NCBI GenBank assembly: GCA_947623215.1
Contig: CANQGN010000116.1
Location: forward strand, 1-5,153
Direction of reading: 5' to 3'
From: an uncultured Clostridia bacterium
GTDB taxonomy: Bacteria > Bacillota > Clostridia > Oscillospirales > Acutalibacteraceae
DNA: 5,153 bases
The translations under genes were made by a program, and so were the position numbers. Of this stretch, positions 1 through 4,982 are shown in pieces. Every line of letters begins with the position of its first letter. The first letter of the stretch is position 1. The notes below the pieces were generated by a model, which was not told where the DNA came from, searched no databases, and saw nothing but the letters and a program-made list of their open reading frames with translations.

Positions 1-581
1 TAGCTGCCCGACTCGCCCGGCAAATTGACGAGGTAAAACCGGAAGAAGTTGACGGCGGCGGGGTCAAACCGGCGCTGGGGGTCGGTAGAGGTGACCTGCC
101 CGGCGGCCAGCGGAATGCGCAGGTGCTGCCACCCCTCGCCGGTCAGCTGGCCGGTTAGGGCGGCGGCAGAAAAGGTGAGCTCCGCCACGTCGCACCCGCC
201 GGAGGAAGTCAGCTCCAGCTGGCCGCTGCCCCCTTTCAGCACCTCGGGCGAATCGGTATAAAAATCCAGCTCCAAATAGCGGTAGGGGGTTACGTCTACC
301 GGGGCGGGCAGGGTGGTGTAGAGCACCATCGACCGCCCGCGCGAGAGGTCACCGCTCACTTTTAAGCTGGCGGGCTGCTCGGTGCAGTTGTTGTGGTCGG
401 CCGCAATGGCCATGGCGGGGTAAGCGCCGTTGACCCACCCGCCGGTAGAGTCGCAAAACGAAAGGCGCAGCGCGCCGGGGGCTTCGGTTCCGGGTTCGGT
501 TTCGGCTGCGGCGGCTGCCAGCGGGCAAAGGGCAAGCAGGGCGGCCAGCAGCAGGCAAAGGGGTACGCGCAGGGTTTTCAT
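1..581 (-). CDS. Exported protein with predicted beta-sandwich/carbohydrate-binding-like domain, C-terminus outside window
   Basis: Reading leftward from the ATG at 581-579, the frame stays open for 193 codons to the window edge, ending in an incomplete TA. It could therefore stop at the very next base or continue. A Shine-Dalgarno GAGGTGA lies at 587-593, five bases before the ATG. Residues 1-26 form a classical signal peptide: MKTLR, a hydrophobic Leu/Ala core, then an AAAAAE cleavage region. The mature part alternates short hydrophobic beta-like segments, for example YRYLELDFYTDSPE, QLELTSSGGCD, GWQHLRIPLAA and VNFFRFYLVNLPGES. This pattern resembles galactose-binding or CBM-like jelly-roll modules of clostridial secreted proteins; I see no catalytic motif. 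It follows the wall-anchored protein gene on the same strand but is separated from it by a strong terminator, and no clear promoter is visible between them. The frame is certain; the function is only fold-level inference. Confidence 0.75.
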   Translation of the reverse strand, partial: MKTLRVPLCLLLAALLALCPLAAAAAETEPGTEAPGALRLSFCDSTGGWVNGAYPAMAIAADHNNCTEQPASLKVSGDLSRGRSMVLYTTLPAPVDVTPYRYLELDFYTDSPEVLKGGSGQLELTSSGGCDVAELTFSAAALTGQLTGEGWQHLRIPLAAGQVTSTDPQRRFDPAAVNFFRFYLVNLPGESGS

Positions 582-632
582 GGCTATCACCTCGGTTAAG
601 TACAAAAGGGGGGGTTAAAAAAAGGGGGAGTC

Positions 633-684
633 AAAAAAACCACCGCAGCCGGGCTTTTGGTGAAAAAGCGCGCGGTTGCGGTGG
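633..684 (-). terminator. Rho-independent terminator of the InlB-repeat protein gene
   Basis: On the minus strand, CCACCGCA (684-677) pairs perfectly with TGCGGTGG (647-640). Inside, CCG pairs with CGG (675-673 with 651-649) and GCTTTT pairs with AAAAGC (669-664 with 658-653), leaving a five-base loop. A run of seven T follows at 639-633. It begins about 48 bases after the stop codon at 733, and is the most convincing intrinsic terminator in the left half. Its T-run ends 40 bases before the Shine-Dalgarno of the next minus-strand gene. Confidence 0.93.
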
Positions 685-732
685 CGTTGCCGACTGATTT
701 TATCTATTTAAAACAGCCGGTCGGTTATGCAA

Positions 733-1893
733 TTAGTCTTCGCGTTTTTTGGTAACAACCAGCGCGGCCGCGGCCACCAGCGCAAGACCCAAAGCGCCCG
801 CAACAGAAGCGGCGTCGCCGGTCTTGGGGTTGTCGTCGTACACGTCAGAATCGGTTACCGTTTCTTCTACCGTGGGTTCTTCGCCTTGGCCGTTACCCTC
901 GGTGCCGGTGGTGCCGCCCTCGGTGCTGGAGGTGCCGGGGTCAACAATGGAGCTGCCCGGATCCGACGGAACCGTCGCGTTGTAGGGGGGAGCAATTTCG
1001 CCCGTCTCATCGTTTTGCCAAATGGCGTAAAGCACCATGTCTTCGCCGGTGGGTTGAATGTCTTCGTCCGGCAGGTAAGCGTCGCCCGAGCGGTCGGGTT
1101 CGGTATTCCACTCTACAAAGGAGTAACCTTCGCGGGTAAAGTCGCACCAGCTGGCAACCGGGGTAAGGGTAGAGGTGTAGGGGCCGCCAATATCTTCCGT
1201 TACGCCTTCGCCGCCGTTGGCGTGATAGGTCACCTTATAGGTATGACCGATATCAGTGTTTTTGTTTTGCCACTGGGCATATACGGCCAGGGGGGCGGTT
1301 AAGGCAACCTTCTGGCCTGCGGTGTAAGCATCGCCGCTGCCGTCGTAGTGGGCGTTCCAGCCGGTGAAGTTAAAGTTGTTAAGCTCAAAGGTGTTCTCCG
1401 GCAGGGTTACGTTGCCGTCGGCGTCGGGTTCTACGTAAATCACGTCGCCAAAGTCGGTCAAATTATCGTCCGAAGGCTTGCTCTCGGGGTTTTGGGTGGC
1501 GGTGTTGTTGTTGGCAATCACCGTCAGCACCATCCACTGGGCGTAGAGCGCCATGTTTTTGGTCATGGTAATTTCGTCGCCCGCTTTGTAGGCGGTACCG
1601 GTGCCAAAGGGGTTGGTGTTCCACTCTACAAAGGCAACGGAACCCGCCTCGTTGAACTTAAACGAGCATTCGGGCACGGTTACTTTGCCGGCGTCGTCAG
1701 ACTGCAGGGTGGTGTTTTCGCCAAAGTTGGCGGGGCCAAGCGCAGCGGTGGGCGGGGTAGAAGCGGTTTTCATGTTGTTGGCCGCCAGGGTAAGGGTAAA
1801 GGGTGCGGCCGCGTCTTCCGCCAGCGCAAAGCTGCCGGCCAGTGCCGCCATTACCAGGCAGACCGAAAGCAGGATGGCAAGCGATTTTTTCAT
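733..1893 (-). CDS. Cell-wall-anchored surface protein with three InlB B-type (Listeria-Bacteroides, Flg_new) repeats and NPKTG sorting signal
   Basis: This is a 386-residue protein. Residues 1-25 are a signal peptide (MKKSLAILL, then ALA before EDAA). Three repeat units follow at about 31-120, 121-208 and 218-292. Each contains a WN-x-x-x-x-x-G-x-x-Y core (WNTNPFGTGTAY, WNAHYDGSGDAY, WNTEPDRSGDAY) and closes with LYAQW, VYAQW or LYAIW. This is the InlB B-repeat pattern, a small beta-grasp-like module common in extracellular proteins of Firmicutes and thought to mediate binding. Unit 3 opens canonically (VTYHANGG); units 1 and 2 have longer, divergent first halves. A Gly/Ser/Thr/Glu linker (about 293-352) leads to NPKTG at 355-359, a hydrophobic helix (about 361-380) and the tail KKRED, a complete sortase signal. 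The start is fixed by GGAGGG at 1901-1906, seven bases upstream, and by the promoter at 1972-2000. No enzymatic domain is seen; the ligand is unknown. Confidence 0.95.
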   Translation of the reverse strand: MKKSLAILLSVCLVMAALAGSFALAEDAAAPFTLTLAANNMKTASTPPTAALGPANFGENTTLQSDDAGKVTVPECSFKFNEAGSVAFVEWNTNPFGTGTAYKAGDEITMTKNMALYAQWMVLTVIANNNTATQNPESKPSDDNLTDFGDVIYVEPDADGNVTLPENTFELNNFNFTGWNAHYDGSGDAYTAGQKVALTAPLAVYAQWQNKNTDIGHTYKVTYHANGGEGVTEDIGGPYTSTLTPVASWCDFTREGYSFVEWNTEPDRSGDAYLPDEDIQPTGEDMVLYAIWQNDETGEIAPPYNATVPSDPGSSIVDPGTSSTEGGTTGTEGNGQGEEPTVEETVTDSDVYDDNPKTGDAASVAGALGLALVAAAALVVTKKRED

Positions 1894-1971
1894 GTTGGTT
1901 CCCTCCAGATAAAATTAGAATGAGAAAATACGAGAGTCTTGGCAGTTTCATTCCGAAAATGCTACAGCTTT

Positions 1972-2000
1972 ATAATAACGCCGCCGCCGCTGCTTGTCAA
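1972..2000 (-). promoter_or_regulatory. Sigma-A promoter of the InlB-repeat surface protein gene
   Basis: On the minus strand a perfect -35 TTGACA (2000-1995) is followed by a 17-base spacer and the -10 TATTAT (1977-1972). Transcription would start near 1965, giving a leader of about 70 bases before the ATG at 1893. The spacer is made of GC-rich GCGGCGG units. The only other minus-strand gene in reach is the one at 733-1893, so the assignment is straightforward. Confidence 0.88.
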
Positions 2001-2022
2001 GCCCTTTTTTTGCAAAGAGGGC
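2001..2022. promoter_or_regulatory. 22-bp imperfect palindrome next to the leftward -35 box, candidate operator
   Basis: GCCCT (2001-2005) and AGGGC (2018-2022) form inverted arms. After one T/G mismatch, TTT and AAA continue the dyad around a TTGC centre. It touches the -35 hexamer (1995-2000) of the leftward promoter and lies about 50 bases before the rightward -35. Neither promoter transcribes it, which favours a DNA-level role (repressor or activator site) over an RNA hairpin. No matching regulator family can be named from the sequence, and chance cannot be excluded. Confidence 0.35.
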
Positions 2023-2072
2023 GGAATTTGCGGGAAATTTGCCCGGGTTTTGGCCCGCCGCAACATTCCGAT

Positions 2073-2101
2073 TTGACACCGGCGGGGTTTTGTGGTAAAA
2101 T
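2073..2101 (+). promoter_or_regulatory. Sigma-A promoter with extended -10 for the degV-pseudokinase operon
   Basis: A perfect -35 TTGACA (2073-2078), a 17-base spacer and the -10 TAAAAT (2096-2101) are present. A TG one base before the -10 (2093-2094) makes it an extended -10 element. The predicted start near 2108 gives a leader of about 63 bases. That leader holds a weak AT-rich hairpin, TGATTTT (2127-2133) with AAAATCA (2142-2148), just before the Shine-Dalgarno at 2157-2162. No other promoter is seen before the second gene, so it probably drives both. Confidence 0.88.
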
Positions 2102-2170
2102 AAACCGACTTCCCCTGCGATTTTTCTGATTTTCCTACAACAAAATCAAAATAAGTAAGGAGCGTTTGCC

Positions 2171-3034
2171 ATGGGCCGCAAAGTAGCGGTAACCACCGAC
2201 AGTACGGCGGATTTAACGCCGGCCCTGCTGGAGCAGTATCACATTACGGTTTTTCCCCTTTACATTGAAATGAACGGGCAGCTTTACCGCGACGGGCTGG
2301 ACGTAACGCCAGACGACCTTTACCGCCACTACCGCGAAACGGGTAAAATTGCCCATTCCAGCGCCTGCGGCGTGGAAGAATACCGCGCCGTGTTTGAACG
2401 GTTAACGGGCGAGGGCTACGACGTCGTGCACGTGGGGCTGGCCGACTACCTCTCGTGTACGCTGCAAAACGCCCGCATAGCGGCCGAAGAAGTGCCGGGC
2501 GTGTACGTGGTCAACTCGCTGCGGCTTTCTACCGGCATCGGCCAGCTGGCGCTGGCGGCGGCGGAGCTGGCGGCGGCGGGAGAAACCGCGGAGGCTATTG
2601 CCCAAAAGCTGACCGAGCGCGCCCCTTGTCTTGACGTTTCGTTTGTGCTCGAAACGCTCGACTACATGCACGCCGGGGGGCGGTGCTCCGCCGTGACCCG
2701 CATGGGGGCCAATCTGCTTAAAATTAAGCCGCAGATTGTGGTGTATGACGATAAAATGGACGCTGCCCGCAAGTACCGCGGCAGTATCGAGGCCGCCCGC
2801 GCCCAGTACGTGCGCGACCAGCTGCACGACCCGGAGGATATTTGCACCGAGCGGCTGTTCGTTACCCACTCCGGCGTGCCGGAGGAGGCGGTGGCCGCCG
2901 TGGTAGAGCAGGTGCGCCAAACGGTGGATTTTAAAGAGATTCTGGTGACCCGCGCGGGCTGCGTGATTTCCTGTCACTGCGGGCCGGGCACGTTGGGGCT
3001 GCTCTTTTTCCGCAAGCGCCCGCTGTTTCAGTAA
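2171..3034 (+). CDS. DegV family protein (EDD fold), probable fatty-acid-binding FakB-type protein
   Basis: The 287 residues match the usual DegV length. Family landmarks in order: DSTADL near the N-terminus (10-15); FPLYIEMNGQLYRDG (28-42); SSACGVEEY (63-71) in place of the usual TSxPSxxEF; LSCTLQNA (94-101) in place of LSGTYQSA; VNSLRLSTGIG (114-124); LDYMHAGGRCS (163-173), the equivalent of LYRGGRIS; THSGVPEE (232-239); and HCGPGTLGL (269-277). DegV proteins are cytosolic. In staphylococci the FakB members hold a fatty acid while FakA phosphorylates it for phospholipid synthesis. By hand alignment, the residues that contact the carboxylate in FakB correspond here to S63, S95 and H269, so binding looks possible. 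No FakA (DAK-type kinase) is in the window. The start is set by AAGGAG at 2157-2162, eight bases upstream. It is first in an operon with the PASTA pseudokinase 15 bp downstream. The family call is firm; the ligand is inferred. Confidence 0.96.
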   Translation: MGRKVAVTTDSTADLTPALLEQYHITVFPLYIEMNGQLYRDGLDVTPDDLYRHYRETGKIAHSSACGVEEYRAVFERLTGEGYDVVHVGLADYLSCTLQNARIAAEEVPGVYVVNSLRLSTGIGQLALAAAELAAAGETAEAIAQKLTERAPCLDVSFVLETLDYMHAGGRCSAVTRMGANLLKIKPQIVVYDDKMDAARKYRGSIEAARAQYVRDQLHDPEDICTERLFVTHSGVPEEAVAAVVEQVRQTVDFKEILVTRAGCVISCHCGPGTLGLLFFRKRPLFQ

Positions 3035-3038
3035 GGAG
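3033..3038 (+). promoter_or_regulatory. Shine-Dalgarno of the pseudokinase gene overlapping the degV stop codon
   Basis: AAGGAG uses the last two bases of the degV TAA stop (3032-3034). It stands 11 bases before the ATG at 3050, a slightly long spacing. A nearer ATG at 3042 is only three bases away and, in another frame, reaches a stop after four codons (ATG GCA TTA TGG TGA). The overlap suggests translational coupling of the two genes and supports 3050 as the start. Confidence 0.75.
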
Positions 3039-3049
3039 AGTATGGCATT

Positions 3050-4840
3050 ATGGTGAATGTAAATCAACTGTGTATGCAATGTATGCGCGAAACCGGCGGC
3101 GCGGAGCTTTGCCCCCACTGCGGTTACCGCGAGGACGCGCTGCAAACCGCCCCCTACCTGCCGGTGCGCACCTGGCTGCTCGACCGGTATCTCGTGGGCA
3201 AGCTGGTAACCGCCGACGGCGAAGGCGCCCTTTACATGGGGTGGGACAATATTTTGCAGTCGCCGGTGCAAATTCGCGAGTATCTGCCGGAGGGACTGTG
3301 CGCCCGCGCGGCGGCGACCGGCGGGGTGACCCCCCTGCCGGGGCAGGAAGAGGAGTTCCGCCGCTGCCTTGCCGCCTTTTTAGAGGGCAACCGGGCGCTC
3401 GGCCGCCTGCGGGATATGCCGGCGCTTTTTCCGGTTTACGACATTGTAGAGTGCAACGGCACGGCCTACGCCGTTTCGGAGTATACCGAGAGCATTACGC
3501 TGGAGTCGTTTTTGCACCGCAACGGCGAGCGGCTGACCTTTGAGCAGACCCGCGCGCTTATGATGCCGGCGGTCTCTACCCTTTCCTCCCTGCACGCCGC
3601 CGGTATTTGGCACGGCGGCATTTCGCCCGAGACCCTGTACGTGGGCAAAGACGGCCGGTTGCGCTTTACCGGCTTTGCGGGGGCGGAGGTTCGCTCTGCC
3701 CGCGGGGCGCTGCCCGCCCGGTTGGCCCCCGGCTACGCCGCGCTGGAGCAATACGGACTGGACGGCAAGCTGGGCCCCCAGACCGACGTGTACGCCTTTG
3801 CCGCCTGCGTGCTGCGGGCGGTCACCGGCCAAACCCCGCCAGACGCCCGCAGCCGCATGAACGGCGAGGCCGATTTGCCGGAGGAGGCGCTGGCCGCGCT
3901 GCCCCCCCATGCCGCCGCCGCGCTGCGCGAGGCGCTGCAACTGCTGCCAGACGCCCGCACGGCCGACGCCGAGCATTTTCGCGCCGCCTTTTCTGCCGCG
4001 CCCAGCATTGCCGAGGGCGCCCCGCTGCTGGCGGAGGATGAGCCGGAGGAAGAATCCGAAAAACCCGCCAAGGGCCGGGGGGCGCTGGTAACCGCCATTG
4101 CCATGGCGGCCACGCTGTTGGTGCTCGCCGCCGTCTTTTTTGGGGTAGACTACAAGTGGCACGTGTTTGGGGTCATCGGCGGGGGAGACCAAAGCGACGG
4201 CGCCTCGCTGCTGGTCATTTCCAGCAACACCGCTTCTGCCGGAACCGGCAGCCAGCTCACCCGCAAAATAGAGAATTTTGTGGGCCAGTCGCTGGCCGCC
4301 TGCGAGCGCAACTACGGTTCTTACAATTTTAAAGTGGACTACAAAAAATACAGCGAAGAGGTAGAAAGCGGCGTTATTATTTCTCAGTCGCCCGCCGCCG
4401 GTACCGAAATTCCGCTGGATGCGGAAGAAGCCCAAACCATTACCGTGGTGGTCAGCCTCGGGTCCGGCCAGCTGCGGGTGCCCTCGGTAGAGGGGTTAAC
4501 CTACGCCGAAGCGCTGGAAAAGCTCTGGAAGGCCGGGTTCTATTACGACTCCATTACCTGCAACACCGAAACGCCCGATTACGAAGGGGTGGTCACCCGC
4601 ATTTCGCCCAGCGCCGGCAGCATTTGCGGCGTGTACGACGCGAAGATTATTCTCTACGTGCAAAATCCCGCCCCCGAACCCGAACCCATTCCTTCGGAGC
4701 CGGAGGATAACCGCGAGGTCAGCTCCGTCCCGCCGGACAGCTCGCCCTCCGTCGCTCCGCCGGTCTCTTCCACCGCCTCGGCCCCGGTTTCGTCCGCCTC
4801 GCCCGAGCCGGTTTCCTCTGCGGCCTCTTCACAGCCGTAA
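3050..4840 (+). CDS. Membrane PASTA-domain pseudokinase with N-terminal zinc ribbon
   Basis: The protein has 596 residues. Order: zinc ribbon with C8, C11, C21 and C24 (CMQC and CPHC); Ser/Thr-kinase-like domain about 40-315; acidic linker about 320-336; basic KPAKGRG; one transmembrane helix about 344-365; two PASTA domains about 404-471 and 474-538; and an extracellular Pro/Ser/Glu tail. The kinase fold is recognisable from WDNILQSPVQIREYLP, GYAALEQY (usually GYAPxEQY) and GPQTDVYAFAACVLRAVTGQTPP. The catalytic residues are gone: VAIK reads VQIR (R76), HRDIKPDN reads HGGISPET (188-195), and DFG reads GFA (208-210). The Gly-rich loop keeps only part of its glycines. It is therefore unlikely to phosphorylate proteins. 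PASTA domains of PrkC/StkP-type kinases bind muropeptides or lipid II, so a wall-sensing or scaffold role is plausible. Topology is inferred as kinase-like domain inside, PASTA outside. It is second in the degV operon. Active relatives may exist elsewhere in the genome. Confidence 0.93.
   Translation: MVNVNQLCMQCMRETGGAELCPHCGYREDALQTAPYLPVRTWLLDRYLVGKLVTADGEGALYMGWDNILQSPVQIREYLPEGLCARAAATGGVTPLPGQEEEFRRCLAAFLEGNRALGRLRDMPALFPVYDIVECNGTAYAVSEYTESITLESFLHRNGERLTFEQTRALMMPAVSTLSSLHAAGIWHGGISPETLYVGKDGRLRFTGFAGAEVRSARGALPARLAPGYAALEQYGLDGKLGPQTDVYAFAACVLRAVTGQTPPDARSRMNGEADLPEEALAALPPHAAAALREALQLLPDARTADAEHFRAAFSAAPSIAEGAPLLAEDEPEEESEKPAKGRGALVTAIAMAATLLVLAAVFFGVDYKWHVFGVIGGGDQSDGASLLVISSNTASAGTGSQLTRKIENFVGQSLAACERNYGSYNFKVDYKKYSEEVESGVIISQSPAAGTEIPLDAEEAQTITVVVSLGSGQLRVPSVEGLTYAEALEKLWKAGFYYDSITCNTETPDYEGVVTRISPSAGSICGVYDAKIILYVQNPAPEPEPIPSEPEDNREVSSVPPDSSPSVAPPVSSTASAPVSSASPEPVSSAASSQP
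4760..4831 (+). repeat. Three tandem 24-bp units encoding a PVSS octapeptide repeat
   Basis: Residues 571-594 of the pseudokinase consist of three consecutive eight-residue units: PVSSTASA, PVSSASPE and PVSSAASS. The DNA units (4760-4783, 4784-4807, 4808-4831) all begin CCGGT but differ at several synonymous positions, so the repeat is old or selected at protein level rather than a fresh duplication. It forms the flexible extracellular C-terminal tail. Confidence 0.8.
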
Positions 4841-4861
4841 CCATTTCAACTTGACTACCAG

Positions 4862-4893
4862 GGTTTTTCCCCAAAGAAAGAGAGGGGAAAACC
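4862..4893 (+). promoter_or_regulatory. Hairpin that can sequester the Shine-Dalgarno of a short leader frame
   Basis: GG-TTTT-CCCC (4862-4872, with one bulged T at 4864) can pair with GGGG-AAAA-CC (4884-4893) around an 11-base loop. The GGGG (4884-4887) is the core of a purine-rich ribosome site for the eight-codon frame that begins at 4894. Folding would hide that site. The hairpin has no T-run, so it is not itself a terminator. The role is inference. Confidence 0.35.
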
Positions 4894-4920
4894 ATGGCCC
4901 GTTTGGGGCCGCTTTTCTAA
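4894..4920 (+). CDS. Candidate eight-residue leader peptide overlapping the terminator
   Basis: ATG at 4894 opens an eight-codon frame, MARLGPLF, ending at TAA 4918-4920. A purine-rich site AGAGGGG (4881-4887) lies six bases upstream, a normal ribosome spacing. The frame covers the whole left arm of the terminator (4897-4908), as in leader-peptide attenuators. It has no run of a regulatory amino acid, and so short a frame can occur by chance. Call it a candidate only. Confidence 0.25.
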   Translation: MARLGPLF

Positions 4921-4953
4921 ACGGGGGAGCGGCCGCCCCCAAACGGGCTTTTT
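4897..4953 (+). terminator. Rho-independent terminator after the pseudokinase gene
   Basis: GCCCGTTTGGGG (4897-4908) pairs perfectly with CCCCAAACGGGC (4937-4948), 12 bp, with some further inner pairing (CCGC 4909-4912 with GCGG 4929-4932), and is followed by TTTTT (4949-4953). It closes the degV-pseudokinase operon 56 bases after its stop codon. The loop contains AAACGGG (4919-4925), a second copy of part of the right arm, which can pair with the same left arm (CCCGTTT, 4898-4904). That would exclude the terminator fold. The next gene starts only 30 bases beyond the T-run. Confidence 0.92.
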
Positions 4954-4982
4954 GTATGCAAGAAAAAAGGAGGGGGATTGCC

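Noticed and set aside
705..732. TTGCAT, 16 bases, TAAATA on the minus strand as a promoter for the partial left gene
   Set aside because: Weak match, and transcription from it would run straight into the terminator at 633-684; kept only as a remote possibility for an attenuated leader.
727..1302. Plus-strand frame opposite the InlB-repeat gene, with a similar one at 1348-1923
   Set aside because: Gly/Val/Arg-rich readings of the complement of a clear surface-protein gene. The similarity between the two frames only mirrors the repeat units on the other strand.
1949..2071. Direct repeat CATTCCGA at 1949-1956 and 2064-2071 near the two divergent promoters
   Set aside because: Eight matching bases within a 277-bp region are expected by chance fairly often, and the two copies sit at different positions relative to their promoters.
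3042..3056. Four-codon frame ATG GCA TTA TGG TGA just before the pseudokinase start
   Set aside because: Its ATG is only three bases from the ribosome site, too close for efficient initiation. It probably has no role, though it overlaps the real start.
2402..3271. 289-codon minus-strand frame opposite the DegV gene
   Set aside because: It lies antisense to a clear DegV gene and the start of the pseudokinase, is His/Arg/Gly rich without a domain, and has no ribosome site or promoter; it is a by-product of GC-rich codons.
3380..4435. 351-codon minus-strand frame opposite the pseudokinase gene
   Set aside because: Low-complexity Gly/Gln/Arg composition, no recognisable domain, and fully overlapped by a well-supported gene; a shadow frame.
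4851..4879. TTGACT as a -35 box for a promoter of the ComEC-like gene
   Set aside because: At 17 bases downstream the sequence reads AAGAAA, which is not a -10 element, and no better hexamer is in range.
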